From contig DAITBA010000005.1 of the NCBI GenBank assembly GCA_036824005.1, forward strand, positions 62,001-126,000: DNA of 64,000 nucleotides, read 5' to 3'. This document shows, in pieces, positions 43,688 through 52,833 of the stretch. Made by a program: the position numbers and the translations under genes. Origin of the DNA: DAITBA01 sp036824005. GTDB taxonomy: Bacteria; Pseudomonadota; Gammaproteobacteria; Burkholderiales; Rhodocyclaceae. The notes beneath the pieces are model-generated. The model was given only the letters and a program-made list of their open reading frames with translations. It searched no databases and was not told the origin of the DNA. Each line of letters begins with the position of its first letter. Position 1 is the stretch's first letter.

Positions 43688-45346
43688 TCAGGCGCTGCGA
43701 AAGCGCGTCGATTTCGCGAACACGATGGCCGCAAGCGGTAACGCCAGGCCGAGCACCATGCTGGCGATGAGCAGATCGCCGAGCTGGCTGTAGTCGGCCG
43801 GCGTCTTGATCGCTCCCGTGGCGGCGTCCTTTACCTCCCGGGTGACGGTCCAGATCTGATTCAGGTACTTCGTTCCGAGCTGGGACAGCGACAGGGCTAG
43901 GTTGGTGAACGAGGCCATGACGGCGAAATAGGTGGCCTTGAGCCGGTCCGGTGCCGAGCGCGCAATCCACGCTAGCATCGGCACCATGGCGATCTGACCC
44001 AGGGGCGACTCCAACGCCGTATCCACCAGCGCAATGAAACGCGCGTCCACCATGCCGCCGGTTCGCGCCGCGGTCCATTCGTGCAAGCCATAGTACATGC
44101 CGAGGATGGGCAGCGCGAGGACGGTGCCGACAATGGTCAGGAAGCCAACGACATAGGCAATGGAGCGCTCGGCCATGAAGCGGCGGAACAGGAACAGGCC
44201 GAACAGCGTGAGCACGCTGGAGATGAGCGAGAGGGTGGCGAGGAACTGCTGATCGAACTTGAGCACGTCGATCATCCACCACGTGGAGCCGGCGCCCGGG
44301 CCGGGCAGGGCGCGGAACACGAAGATGACCAAGGCCGTGCCCACCAGCGTGTTGCGCGAATCGGGATCGAGCTCGCGCACCAGTTTCCACATGAGGAAAA
44401 GCACGATGGCCATGGAGGCAGCGAACACCAGCTCCTGGCCGCCGGGCACGTTGCCCAGCCCGACGGACAGCGATACCACGGCGAAGGCCAGCCCGCCGCC
44501 GAGAATCCACCAGTTTATCGGCGGGCGCTCCGGCTGCACGGCGAGCAGGCGCTCCGCCTCCTGCGCCGAAAAACCACGCGATACGAGCCGGGCGTGGTCG
44601 CGGCGCCGGATGTGGCCGGCGAGCAGGACGCCCAGCACCGACACCACCGGGATGATCAGCGCCAGTTCGTAGACCTGGAGGTAGATCGCCACCTTCTGCG
44701 CCTCGGGCATCTTCTCCGCCCCGGCGAACAGGACGACGTTGGCCAGCGACACCAGCACGCTGCCGCCGATGATCGCCACGCGCCCGAGCGTCTGCATCGT
44801 GGTGTGCATGAGCTTGCGCGTCTCCGGCGGGACCGGCTTGCCGTCGTCGCCCACCTGGGGCACGGCTTCCACGGTCATGGCGTCGGCAACGACGTCCTGG
44901 AGCACGTAGCCGATGGGAGCGAGCAGCGCGGACAGGACGAACCACGCCTCGGCGGGCATGATGGCGACCATGGCGGCGCGATCGGCCAGCAGCCCGACCA
45001 TGATCAGGAGGCTGCCGGCGATCAAGCTACCGCCCAGATAGACCAACCCGGCCTTGTGGCGCCAGATGAGGTCCACGAGGTGGCCGACCGGCATCTTGAT
45101 CGCCCAGGGCAGACCGGCCCAGAAACCCAGCGCCGCGAGAAACTCGGCCGACAGCCCGAGGTAGTCTTTGACGAAGAAGGTACCGACGATGCCGGTCAGC
45201 CCGGAAATGCCGGCCGCCACGTAAACCATGAGCGGCGGCAGATAAGACCAACGCATTTCCCGGCCCAGTTCCAGGATGTTGCGGTCGATCCAGCGCCAGA
45301 GGAGGGCGAGAGGACCGGGCCGTGCGGCGATTTCGGTTGGTTCCAT
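43688..45346 (-). CDS. MFS transporter of the folate-biopterin (BT1/PucC-like) type
   Basis: 552 residues with about 12 to 14 membrane segments. VGTFFVKDYLGLSAEFLAAL followed by LGFWAGLPWAIKMPVGHLVD matches the FBT/BT1 signature (first loop with KDxLGLSxxxxxxL, then helix 2 with PWxIKPxxG). A long hydrophilic loop after helix 6 and the extra C-terminal helices are typical. Known members carry folates or pterins; others have unknown cargo. Gene order suggests it belongs with the hydroxylase and deacetylase genes upstream (87 bp gap) and yjbQ downstream (26 bp). Confidence 0.78.
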   Translation of the reverse strand: MEPTEIAARPGPLALLWRWIDRNILELGREMRWSYLPPLMVYVAAGISGLTGIVGTFFVKDYLGLSAEFLAALGFWAGLPWAIKMPVGHLVDLIWRHKAGLVYLGGSLIAGSLLIMVGLLADRAAMVAIMPAEAWFVLSALLAPIGYVLQDVVADAMTVEAVPQVGDDGKPVPPETRKLMHTTMQTLGRVAIIGGSVLVSLANVVLFAGAEKMPEAQKVAIYLQVYELALIIPVVSVLGVLLAGHIRRRDHARLVSRGFSAQEAERLLAVQPERPPINWWILGGGLAFAVVSLSVGLGNVPGGQELVFAASMAIVLFLMWKLVRELDPDSRNTLVGTALVIFVFRALPGPGAGSTWWMIDVLKFDQQFLATLSLISSVLTLFGLFLFRRFMAERSIAYVVGFLTIVGTVLALPILGMYYGLHEWTAARTGGMVDARFIALVDTALESPLGQIAMVPMLAWIARSAPDRLKATYFAVMASFTNLALSLSQLGTKYLNQIWTVTREVKDAATGAIKTPADYSQLGDLLIASMVLGLALPLAAIVFAKSTRFRSA

Positions 45347-45433
45347 GCGTGTGACTTGTTCTTGTGCGGAACGCCCGATTCTATAGCGAACTGCCGCAAG
45401 ACGGCTGCCGGCGCCGCGCCCGAGTTGCTCCGG

Positions 45434-46387
45434 CTACGCTCCGCGCAGCGTCTCAACCAGGCGTCTGACCCCCAGCACCTGCTGACGGACGAAGCCCCGG
45501 CCGTAATCTCGGCCAGCGAGCTGGTCGCGCACGCCCGTCGGCTGGTAGGCGGGGGAGAAGTCGGCGCTGCCGAACAGCACGTCCCAGACGGGAAAGAGCG
45601 CGGCGAAGTTGCAGCCCTGGAACTTGCCCTCGTGCCCGGCGCCGATGGCGTGATGCAGGCGATGGAAGCGCGGGCTCACCAGCAGGCGCTCGCCGAGCGC
45701 ACCGAACGACAGGCGGACGTTGGCGTGGGACAGGCTTTCCACCATGCGCGTGACGATGACGATGGTGATGAAGTGCCCGGGCGGCACGCCGATGACCAGC
45801 GCCACTACCGAAATCCAGGCGCCGCCGATGAGGTCGTCCAGGAGGTGATTGCGGTTGTCGGCCCAGAAGGAAAGCTGGCGCTGGGCGTGGTGCAGGCTGT
45901 GCAGCGCCCACCACCAGTCGAAGCGGTGCTGCAGGCGATGACGCCAGTACTCTGCGAAATCGACGATCGCGAGATAGACCAGGAAGGACAGCAGCGGCTG
46001 GTGCGACAGTGCCGGCACGAGATCCTCCAGGTTGGGCGGAATGATGTCGTGCATGCGCAGCCAGCCGTCCACGGCCTGCTCCAGCGGCAGTAGGGCGACG
46101 AACACCAGCAGCGGCAGGATGCCGAGGCGATTGAGCAGCGTGTAGAGCATGTCCACCCGCGTTGCTTGGCGGTCGGGCCAGACTTCCACCGGGCGCCATG
46201 CCTCCAGCGGCCGCAGCAGGATGTAGAGCAGCACGATCTCGACCACCCCGAGCATGAACCACTCGAGCCCGTCGTAGGCATCCTCCATATACGCGGCGAG
46301 CCCGACGGCGAACATGGCCGGCTGCACCAGCGACTCGAAGATCCAGCCCTGAACGGCGGCGAACGTGAGGCTCGCTTGCGCGATCAT
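45434..46387 (-). CDS. Sterol desaturase / fatty acid hydroxylase family protein
   Basis: 317 residues from ATG at 46387. Several membrane segments surround the histidine clusters of the family: WRHRLQHRF, HSLHHAQRQLSFWADNRNH and SPRFHRLHHAIGAGHEGKF, which hold a diiron centre for O2-dependent hydroxylation of lipid chains. AGRDYGRGF-type C-terminus. Its ATG overlaps the deacetylase stop (ATGA), showing translational coupling. The lipid substrate cannot be deduced. See the findings for the operon as a whole. Confidence 0.88.
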   Translation of the reverse strand: MIAQASLTFAAVQGWIFESLVQPAMFAVGLAAYMEDAYDGLEWFMLGVVEIVLLYILLRPLEAWRPVEVWPDRQATRVDMLYTLLNRLGILPLLVFVALLPLEQAVDGWLRMHDIIPPNLEDLVPALSHQPLLSFLVYLAIVDFAEYWRHRLQHRFDWWWALHSLHHAQRQLSFWADNRNHLLDDLIGGAWISVVALVIGVPPGHFITIVIVTRMVESLSHANVRLSFGALGERLLVSPRFHRLHHAIGAGHEGKFQGCNFAALFPVWDVLFGSADFSPAYQPTGVRDQLAGRDYGRGFVRQQVLGVRRLVETLRGA

Positions 46388-47130
46388 CGCTTTGCCTCGG
46401 CCAGGGTGGCGAAGCACAGGCCGCGCTGCTTCAGCCCCGCAATCAATGGATCGAGCATAGGCGCGAAGGGGTCTTTGCGCGACCAGATGCCCAGATGCAT
46501 GACCAGGATGTCACCGTCGCGGATGTTCGCGAGTGCCCGCCGCAGCAGCACGTCATTGGGATACTTGTCGGAGGGCAGCTCGTCGCCAAGGAAACCTGCC
46601 GGTGACCAATGCACATGCCGGTAGCCGCAGGACCGGGCGTATTCGACCACGCCGGGAACGGTATAACCCCCGGGTGCGCGCCAGATGCCGTCGTAGCCGC
46701 GCCCGGTCATGCGCTGAAACGCGTCCCGGGAACGGTTGAGCTCCGCGCACACGCCGGCGGCATCCAGCGCCACGGGCGCCTTGCCCTTGACAGCGTAGAG
46801 CACTCGCCCGTCCGGCAGCGCCTTGCGGAAGTAGCCGTGGTCAAAGGTATGGCTGCCGAACGCATGGCCCTCGGCAACGCGCGCGCGCCAGTACTCGGCC
46901 CAGGAATCGTCCAGGGCGTAGTCGTCACGCATGGTCCGTTCGTTGGCCAGGAAGAAGGTGGCCTTGACGTCGTGCCTGTTGAGGATGCGGGCGATGTTCT
47001 CCGCCTGGGACATGCTGCCCGTGTCGAGCGTGAGGTACACGGTACCCTTGCAGGCGGCTGCCTGCGCCCCGGTGGCCACGGCGAGCAGGGCGGACAGGGC
47101 GGACAGGGCGAGCTTACTGGCGCGGTGCAT
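46384..47130 (-). CDS. Secreted NodB-type polysaccharide deacetylase, variant active site
   Basis: 248 residues with a signal peptide. The NodB fold is clear: VYLTLDTGSMSQAENIARIL, GHAFGSHTFDHGYFRKAL (the H-x-x-x-H metal pair), GIWRAPGGYTVPGV and DGDILVMHLGIWS. In canonical members the first motif reads TFDDG; here the second aspartate, a metal ligand, is threonine (LTLDTG). The enzyme may use another ligand or be altered in activity. It probably acts on an N-acetylated glycan or similar in the periplasm. Its start overlaps the end of the propeller gene by 17 bp. Confidence 0.82.
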   Translation of the reverse strand: MHRASKLALSALSALLAVATGAQAAACKGTVYLTLDTGSMSQAENIARILNRHDVKATFFLANERTMRDDYALDDSWAEYWRARVAEGHAFGSHTFDHGYFRKALPDGRVLYAVKGKAPVALDAAGVCAELNRSRDAFQRMTGRGYDGIWRAPGGYTVPGVVEYARSCGYRHVHWSPAGFLGDELPSDKYPNDVLLRRALANIRDGDILVMHLGIWSRKDPFAPMLDPLIAGLKQRGLCFATLAEAKR

Positions 47131-48070
47131 GGGTATGGAAATAGACGCCGTGGGGCGAGCGGCCGACGGGGATGGACTGGGCCACTTTTTTCGTCTCCAG
47201 GTCGATGACCCACAGCTTGCGCGAAAAGCGGCCGGTGTACCACAGCTGTTTGCCGTCCCGCGTCACCTCCATATCATCGGGACCGCCGGGGGCATCGATC
47301 GTGTCCACCACCGCCAGGGTCTGCTGGTCTATGACGGAAATCGTGTTGGCCATGCGGTTGGACAAGAACACGTGCCGGCCGTCGCCGCGGGCCTGGAAGT
47401 TGTGGGCGCCTTTGCCCGTCTTCAGTTTCTTGACGCTGGTGCGCGCGCGCCAGTCGTAGGCCTTGACATAGTCGTCACCGGTCATGGCAACGAGCAAGTG
47501 CTTGTCGTCCGGCGTCATCCAGATGCCGGCCGGCTGTTTGCCTACGGGCAGGGTCCAGACGATGTCCTGTTTCGCCAGGTCGATGGCAATGACCTCGTTG
47601 CTCTCCTGCAGCGTGACGAATACGAACTGGCTCGCCTTGTCGAAGGCGAGATGGCTCGGTGTCTTCGGCGCCGGCAGGCGCTTGACGAGCGCAAAGTCCT
47701 CGCCGCGATAGATGTCCACCCGGTCCAGGCGCAGGGAGTTGGAGACGAACCATTTCTTGTCGGGGCTGAAGCCGATCTGGTAGGGATCGCTGATGTTCTT
47801 CAAACGGCTAGTGATTTGACCGGTGACGGGATCGAGGAAGATCAGCTCGTTGCTGACGGCGTTGGCAACGATGAGTTGCTTGTCATCGGGGGTGGCCATC
47901 AGGTGGTGCGGTTCCTTGCCGACCGGGATCCGTGACAGCTCCTTGTAGGCGACGGTGTCCACGAGACTGACCGTCTGGTCGGCGGAATTGAGAACGACGG
48001 CGATTTCCGCACGAACGAGCGCGGACAGCGCAAACAAGGGGGCGAGGATGAGCACGCGGGCGAGGTGCAT
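47114..48070 (-). CDS. Secreted YncE-like seven-bladed beta-propeller
   Basis: 318 residues from ATG at 48070, with GGGAGG upstream. A signal peptide (MHLARVLILAPLFALSALVR) is followed by repeated blades with the YVTN/YncE pattern: VDTVAYKELSRIPVGKEPHH, PDDKQLIVANAVSNELIF, IVWTLPVGKQPAGIWMTPDD, VFLSNRMANTISVIDQQTL and KVAQSIPVGRSPHGVYF. Such propellers serve as binding platforms in the periplasm, with some DNA- or redox-related members. It is the first gene of a tightly linked operon (deacetylase, hydroxylase, transporter). Confidence 0.85.
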   Translation of the reverse strand: MHLARVLILAPLFALSALVRAEIAVVLNSADQTVSLVDTVAYKELSRIPVGKEPHHLMATPDDKQLIVANAVSNELIFLDPVTGQITSRLKNISDPYQIGFSPDKKWFVSNSLRLDRVDIYRGEDFALVKRLPAPKTPSHLAFDKASQFVFVTLQESNEVIAIDLAKQDIVWTLPVGKQPAGIWMTPDDKHLLVAMTGDDYVKAYDWRARTSVKKLKTGKGAHNFQARGDGRHVFLSNRMANTISVIDQQTLAVVDTIDAPGGPDDMEVTRDGKQLWYTGRFSRKLWVIDLETKKVAQSIPVGRSPHGVYFHTHAPRQ

Positions 48071-48174
48071 GAAGAGCCTCCCGGCAAACAAATTCGACAT
48101 GCCGATCCGGTCGGCGCCAGTTGCACATTCTAACGCCATATCCGTAACGCGCGTTGACGCCGCGTGCGGGGCTG

Positions 48175-51099
48175 TCAGCCTAGGCGGGCGCGCTGGACCC
48201 TGAGCTTCTCCAGGGTGCCCTGGAACGCTGCCAGGCGTTCCCGCTCCTGGGCCACGACCGCGGCCGGCGCCTTGTCCACGAAGCTCGGGTTGGCAAGCTT
48301 GGTGCGCGCCTTGGCGATTTCGCCTTCGAGGCGGGTGATCTCCCTGTCCAGCCGCTCGCGCTCGGCCGCGACGTCGATTTCGATCCTGAGCATCAGCCGG
48401 AAGTCGCCGACTACGGCAACCGGTGCGTCGGAGTCGGGCAGGGTATCGCCGGCGGCGGTCACGTCCGACAGTTTCGCCAGCGCCTTCAGATAGGGGGCGA
48501 AGTCATTCACCGTACCTGTCTCGCCGGCAACGATCAGCGGTACCTTCTGCGCCGGGGAGAGATTCATCTCGCTGCGCAGGCTGCGGCAGGCGCTGACCAT
48601 GTCCTTGAGCAGTTGCACCCGCGCCTCCACGGCGACATCGATCTTGCCGGGCTCGGACTTGGGGTAGGGCTGGAGCATGACGCTCTCGCCGGCCCGATCC
48701 GCCAGCGGCGCGACCTGCTGCCACAGTTCCTCGGTGATGAACGGGATGAGCGGGTGGGCCAGGCGCAGGGTCGTCTCCAGCACTCGCAGCAGCGTGCGCC
48801 GCGTGCCGCGCTGGACGCCCTGGTCGTCGCCGGCGAGCTGCACCTTGGCCAGTTCCACGTACCAGTCGCAGAACTCGTCCCAGATGAATTCGTAGAGGGC
48901 GCGTGCCAGCAGGTCGAAGCGGTAGTCGGCGAAGTGGCGTTCCACGTCGGCTTCCACCCGCTGCAGGCGGCTGACGATCCAGCGGTCGATGGTGCCGAAC
49001 TTTAGATCGGTGCCGCATTCGAGCTTGCGGCCGGGACCGACACCGGTTTCCTTGCCGGCGCAGTTCATGAGCACGAAGCGCGCGGCGTTCCACAGCTTGT
49101 TGCAGAAGTTGCGGTAGCCCTCGCAGCGCGACAGGTCGAACTTGATGTCGCGCCCGGGCGAGGCGAGGCTGGCGAAGGTGAAGCGCAGTGCATCGGTGCC
49201 GAAGGCCGGTATGCCGTTCGGGAACTCCTTGCGCGTGCGCTTCTCGATGGCCAGGGACTGGCGCGGGTCCATGAGGCCGAAGGTACGCTTCTTCACCAGC
49301 TCCTCGATGCCAATGCCGTCGATCAGGTCGATCGGGTCGAGCACATTGCCCTTCGACTTGGACATTTTCTGGCCTTCGGCATCGCGGATCAGGCCATGCA
49401 CATAGACGTGGCGGAAGGGAATCCTGCCGGTGATGTGGGTGGTCATCATGACCATGCGCGCCACCCAGAAGAAGATGATGTCGAAGCCGGTCACCAATAC
49501 GCTCGACGGCAGGTAGAGATCCAGCGCCGCATTGGAGCGCGCCGGGTACTCCGGCGTCCAATCCAGGGTCGAGAAGGGCCACAGGGCGGAGGAATACCAA
49601 GTGTCGAGCACGTCCTCGTCCTGGCGCAGTTGCCCGGCTTCGTACTGCGCGTGCAGATGGGCGAGCAGCATCGACTCCTGCTCGTAGGCTTCGGGTGGCA
49701 ACTCGCGCGCCTGCTTGTCGCGCACCGTTTCCTGCAGCGCGGCGATTTCCGTCTCCAGCCGCGCTTTCCACTGGCGGATCGCCTGCTCCTCGCTGACGGC
49801 GACGTAGAGGTTGCCGTCCTCGTCGTACCAGGCGGGAATGCGGTGTCCCCACCAGAGCTGACGGGAGATGCACCAGTCCTGGATGTTGTTGAGCCACTGG
49901 TTGTAGGTATTCACCCACTGCTCGGGCACAAAGCGGATCTCGCCCGAGGCGACCACCTCCAGTGCCTTCTGGGCGATGGACTTGCCGTCCGGCCCGGGCT
50001 TGCTCATGGCAACGAACCATTGGTCGGTGAGCAGGGGTTCGACCACCTCGCCGGTGCGGCCGCAGCGCGGTACCTTGAGTTTGTACTTCTCGACTTTCTC
50101 CAGCAGGCTTTGGATTTCCAGATCATCGACGATACGCTTGCGCGCCGCGTAGCGATCCAGGCCCCGGTAGGCGGCCGGGCCGTTGTCGTTGATTCGGGCA
50201 TCCAGGGTGAAGATGTTGATCGGCTCCAGCTTGTGCCGCTGCCCCACCTGCCAGTCGTTGAAATCGTGGGCCGGCGTGATCTTGACGCAGCCGGTGCCGA
50301 AGGCGGGATCGACGTACTCGTCGGCGATGACCGGAATGGTGCGGCCAGTGAGCGGCAACACGACATGCTTGCCGAGAAGGCTGGCGTAGCGCTCATCCAG
50401 CGGATGCACGGCCACGGCGACGTCGCCGAGCATGGTTTCCGGCCGCGTCGTCGCCACGACGATGTGCCCCGCGCCATCCACGAAGGGGTAGCGGATGTGC
50501 CACAGAAAACCATCTTCCTCTTCGCTTTCCACCTCCAGGTCGGACACCGCCGTATGCAGCTTCGGGTCCCAGTTCACCAGCCGCTTGCCGCGGTAGATCA
50601 AGCCCTCGTTGTAGAGTCGCACGAAGGTTTCGGTGACGGTCTTCGACAGTCCTTCGTCCATGGTGAAGCGCTCCCGCGACCAGTCGCAGGAGGTGCCAAG
50701 CCGGCGCATCTGGCGCGTGATGGTGCCGCCGGAATACTCTTTCCACTGCCAGACGCGCTCGAGGAACCTCTCGCGTCCGAGGTCATGGCGGTTCTGGCCA
50801 TCCGCTTCGAGTTGGCGTTCGACGACGATCTGGGTGGCGATGCCGGCATGGTCGGTGCCCGGCTGCCACAGGGTGTTGTGGCCACGCATCCGGTAGTAGC
50901 GGGTGAGCGCGTCCATCACCGTCTGGTTGAAACCGTGCCCCATGTGCAGCGTGCCCGTTACGTTGGGCGGAGGCAGCAGGATGCAGAAGTTGTCGGACTT
51001 GTGCCGGTCCAGGCCGGCTTTGAAGTAGCCGCGTGATTCCCAAATGGGATACCAACGGCGTTCGATTTCGGCGGGTTCGAAGCTTTTGGCGAGTTCCAT
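48175..51099 (-). CDS. valS: Valine--tRNA ligase
   Basis: 974 residues, near the 951 of E. coli ValS. PPPNVTGTLHMGHGFNQTVM holds the HIGH-type motif, KMSKSKGNVLDPIDLIDGIG the KMSKS loop, and the CP1 editing domain lies between. The last ~65 residues form the tRNA-contacting coiled coil (LEGEIAKARTKLANPSFVDK). It charges tRNA-Val and edits threonine. It follows a 24-residue repeat protein by 58 bp and may be co-transcribed with pepA-holC. Confidence 0.98.
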   Translation of the reverse strand: MELAKSFEPAEIERRWYPIWESRGYFKAGLDRHKSDNFCILLPPPNVTGTLHMGHGFNQTVMDALTRYYRMRGHNTLWQPGTDHAGIATQIVVERQLEADGQNRHDLGRERFLERVWQWKEYSGGTITRQMRRLGTSCDWSRERFTMDEGLSKTVTETFVRLYNEGLIYRGKRLVNWDPKLHTAVSDLEVESEEEDGFLWHIRYPFVDGAGHIVVATTRPETMLGDVAVAVHPLDERYASLLGKHVVLPLTGRTIPVIADEYVDPAFGTGCVKITPAHDFNDWQVGQRHKLEPINIFTLDARINDNGPAAYRGLDRYAARKRIVDDLEIQSLLEKVEKYKLKVPRCGRTGEVVEPLLTDQWFVAMSKPGPDGKSIAQKALEVVASGEIRFVPEQWVNTYNQWLNNIQDWCISRQLWWGHRIPAWYDEDGNLYVAVSEEQAIRQWKARLETEIAALQETVRDKQARELPPEAYEQESMLLAHLHAQYEAGQLRQDEDVLDTWYSSALWPFSTLDWTPEYPARSNAALDLYLPSSVLVTGFDIIFFWVARMVMMTTHITGRIPFRHVYVHGLIRDAEGQKMSKSKGNVLDPIDLIDGIGIEELVKKRTFGLMDPRQSLAIEKRTRKEFPNGIPAFGTDALRFTFASLASPGRDIKFDLSRCEGYRNFCNKLWNAARFVLMNCAGKETGVGPGRKLECGTDLKFGTIDRWIVSRLQRVEADVERHFADYRFDLLARALYEFIWDEFCDWYVELAKVQLAGDDQGVQRGTRRTLLRVLETTLRLAHPLIPFITEELWQQVAPLADRAGESVMLQPYPKSEPGKIDVAVEARVQLLKDMVSACRSLRSEMNLSPAQKVPLIVAGETGTVNDFAPYLKALAKLSDVTAAGDTLPDSDAPVAVVGDFRLMLRIEIDVAAERERLDREITRLEGEIAKARTKLANPSFVDKAPAAVVAQERERLAAFQGTLEKLRVQRARLG

Positions 51100-51157
51100 T
51101 CCGGTTTCCGTCGCGCTGGGATCGGCGCGAAAACGAAAAATTATACCGAAACGGCGC

Positions 51158-52390
51158 TCAGTCCTTCTTGGGCGGACGGTCGCTATCGGCGACCAGCGGA
51201 TCGAGGCTCTCCAGCTGCGGCAACAGGGTGGCGCGCAGGCGGAGTGCCGCCTGCTGCACGATGCGGTCGGTGACCGCTTCCAGTTCCCGGGTGATGAACT
51301 CTGGCAGTTCGCAGGCCGCCCAGTCTTCCAATGCCAGGGAGGCCTTGGTCTTCAAAACGCCGATGGCCACGCCGACGCGTGCCGTCGTTGCCTCGTCCAC
51401 CCGCGCGGGCAGCACCTCATCGAGGCGCGCTGCAACCGCCGATTCGAGCGCTTCGGCCACGCCTGCCTCGATCTTGCCAGGAAGCAGCTCCTCGACGCGC
51501 GCCGCCACGGCTGGTTCGAGTGCCTCGGCGACGCCGGCTTCGATCCTAGCCGGAAGCAGCTCGTCGATACGTGCGGCCACCGCTGATTCGAGTGCCTCGG
51601 CCACGCCCGCCTCGACCCGCGCCGGCAGGATTTCCTCCATGCGCGTCTCGACGGCATCGGGCAGGCGTGCCGCAACGCCCTGTTCCACGCGCGAGGGCAG
51701 TTCCTGTTCGATGCGCGCAGCCACGGCGGCTTCCAGCCGCTCCGCTACCTCCACCTCGACCCGTGGCGGCAGCACTTCCTCGATGCGCTCGGCCACAGCC
51801 TTTTCGAGCTGCTCGGCCACGCCTTCCTTGATCCGCGCCGGCAGAATGTCGAGCAATCGCGCCGATACCTCGGTGTCGACGCGTTGCGGCAGTTCCGCGT
51901 CCATACGCCTGGCCACCGCTTGGTCCAGCGCCGCCGCCACACCTTCCTCGACGCGCTGCGGTAGCACCTGCGCCAGGCGCTCGGCGACTGCCTCCTCCAG
52001 GCGCCGGGCCACTTCCATCTCGACGCGGATCGGGAATTCGCCCTCGAGCCGTTCGGCCACCGCCTGTTCCAGTCGGGCGGCCAGCGCCTCCTCGACGCGC
52101 GCGGGCAGTATCCGCGCCAGGCGCTCGGCGACAGCATGCTCGAGCAGCGCCGCCACTTCGGTTTCGAAATGCGCCGTCGGGGCGGCCGCGGCGAGCGCTG
52201 GCGCTAGTGCCGACACCGGCGGCGCGGATGCCGTCAGCCCCTGTGGCAATGCCTCAAGCGGCACCACGTCGGTGAGCACGGGCACGTCTTCGGGGCCCGC
52301 GCCCGGCTGGCCGCCGCCGGCGAGAAAGCTGCGCCGTCGTCTCATGAAGGCTTCTGCCTTGCCAAGTATGTCATTGTAGTCGGCGGTCAT
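51158..52390 (-). CDS. Protein built of 24-residue helical repeats, unknown function
   Basis: 410 residues, ATG at 52390, 4 bp after the holC stop. A short N-terminal helix (TADYNDILGKAEAFMRRRRS) and a proline/alanine linker (to ~73) lead into about 11 tandem repeats (73-328), each with the pattern ARVEAGVAEALESAVAARID then ELLP. Prolines mark the period exactly at 24 residues, except one 16-residue unit (168-184). A C-terminal helical domain (329-395, EDWAACELPEFITRELEAVT) ends in a charged tail. No signal peptide or membrane helix. No family recognised; DUF2486-type proteins occupy the same place in Burkholderia, but I see no clear similarity. Confidence 0.7.
   Translation of the reverse strand: MTADYNDILGKAEAFMRRRRSFLAGGGQPGAGPEDVPVLTDVVPLEALPQGLTASAPPVSALAPALAAAAPTAHFETEVAALLEHAVAERLARILPARVEEALAARLEQAVAERLEGEFPIRVEMEVARRLEEAVAERLAQVLPQRVEEGVAAALDQAVARRMDAELPQRVDTEVSARLLDILPARIKEGVAEQLEKAVAERIEEVLPPRVEVEVAERLEAAVAARIEQELPSRVEQGVAARLPDAVETRMEEILPARVEAGVAEALESAVAARIDELLPARIEAGVAEALEPAVAARVEELLPGKIEAGVAEALESAVAARLDEVLPARVDEATTARVGVAIGVLKTKASLALEDWAACELPEFITRELEAVTDRIVQQAALRLRATLLPQLESLDPLVADSDRPPKKD
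51407..52174 (-). repeat. Tandem 72-bp repeat array inside the repeat protein gene
   Basis: Encodes residues 73-328 of the helical repeat protein. Boundary prolines fall at residues 96, 120, 144, 168, 184, 208, 232, 256, 280, 304 and 328, giving 24-codon units with a single 8-codon deletion. Nucleotide identity between adjacent units is highest in the downstream part of the gene (51407-51620), suggesting recent duplication there. Confidence 0.85.
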
Positions 52391-52394
52391 GGCC

Positions 52395-52817
52395 TCAGCG
52401 TTGGGAAAGGTCCTGGGTGCTGAGCGCGTAGCCGCGCTCGCGGTAGAACTTGAAGCGATTGCGCGCCGGCTGGCGATCCTGCTCGCTGGTGTCGACGATC
52501 TCGACGACACGCTGGAAGCGGCTGAACGCAGAAGGCAGCTCGCCGTCCAGATTTACCAGCACGTCGTCATGGCCGATGTCGTCCAGCGTGGCGCCGATGA
52601 CGATCGGCGTCTCGGCGGCCAGCGCAGAATCGGCGCTGCAGTGGGGAATGAAGCCGGTGGCGGGCTGCACCCAGAGCTGGCGGTCGATCCTGGCGGCAGT
52701 CTCGGCAGAGGGCGCATAGACCAGGACGCGCCGGCCGGCTCGGTACAGCTCGCCGATGAGCTCGGTCGCGGCGGCGATCTTGTCCGGAGCGTTGTGGAAG
52801 AACTCGATTTGCGTCAT
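52395..52817 (-). CDS. holC: DNA polymerase III subunit chi
   Basis: 140 residues from ATG at 52817. It starts MTQIEFFHNAPDKIAAATEL and has YRAGRRVLVYAPSAETAARI and a Trp-bearing LWVQPATGFIPHC, the standard order of HolC. Chi links the clamp loader (through psi) to single-strand binding protein at the replication fork. It follows pepA by 16 bp. The C-terminus is a little longer than in E. coli, with ARNRFKFYRERGYALSTQDL, also common in betaproteobacteria. Confidence 0.95.
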   Translation of the reverse strand: MTQIEFFHNAPDKIAAATELIGELYRAGRRVLVYAPSAETAARIDRQLWVQPATGFIPHCSADSALAAETPIVIGATLDDIGHDDVLVNLDGELPSAFSRFQRVVEIVDTSEQDRQPARNRFKFYRERGYALSTQDLSQR

Positions 52818-52833
52818 GGGCGCCTCACCCTCG

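Noticed and set aside
49396..51036. A 546-codon plus-strand frame opposite valS.
   Set aside because: valS is complete with all signature motifs; the opposite frame has none.
51407..52174. Regular 72-bp repeats as a CRISPR or non-coding satellite.
   Set aside because: They are an in-frame coding repeat with conserved protein pattern and codon-level variation.
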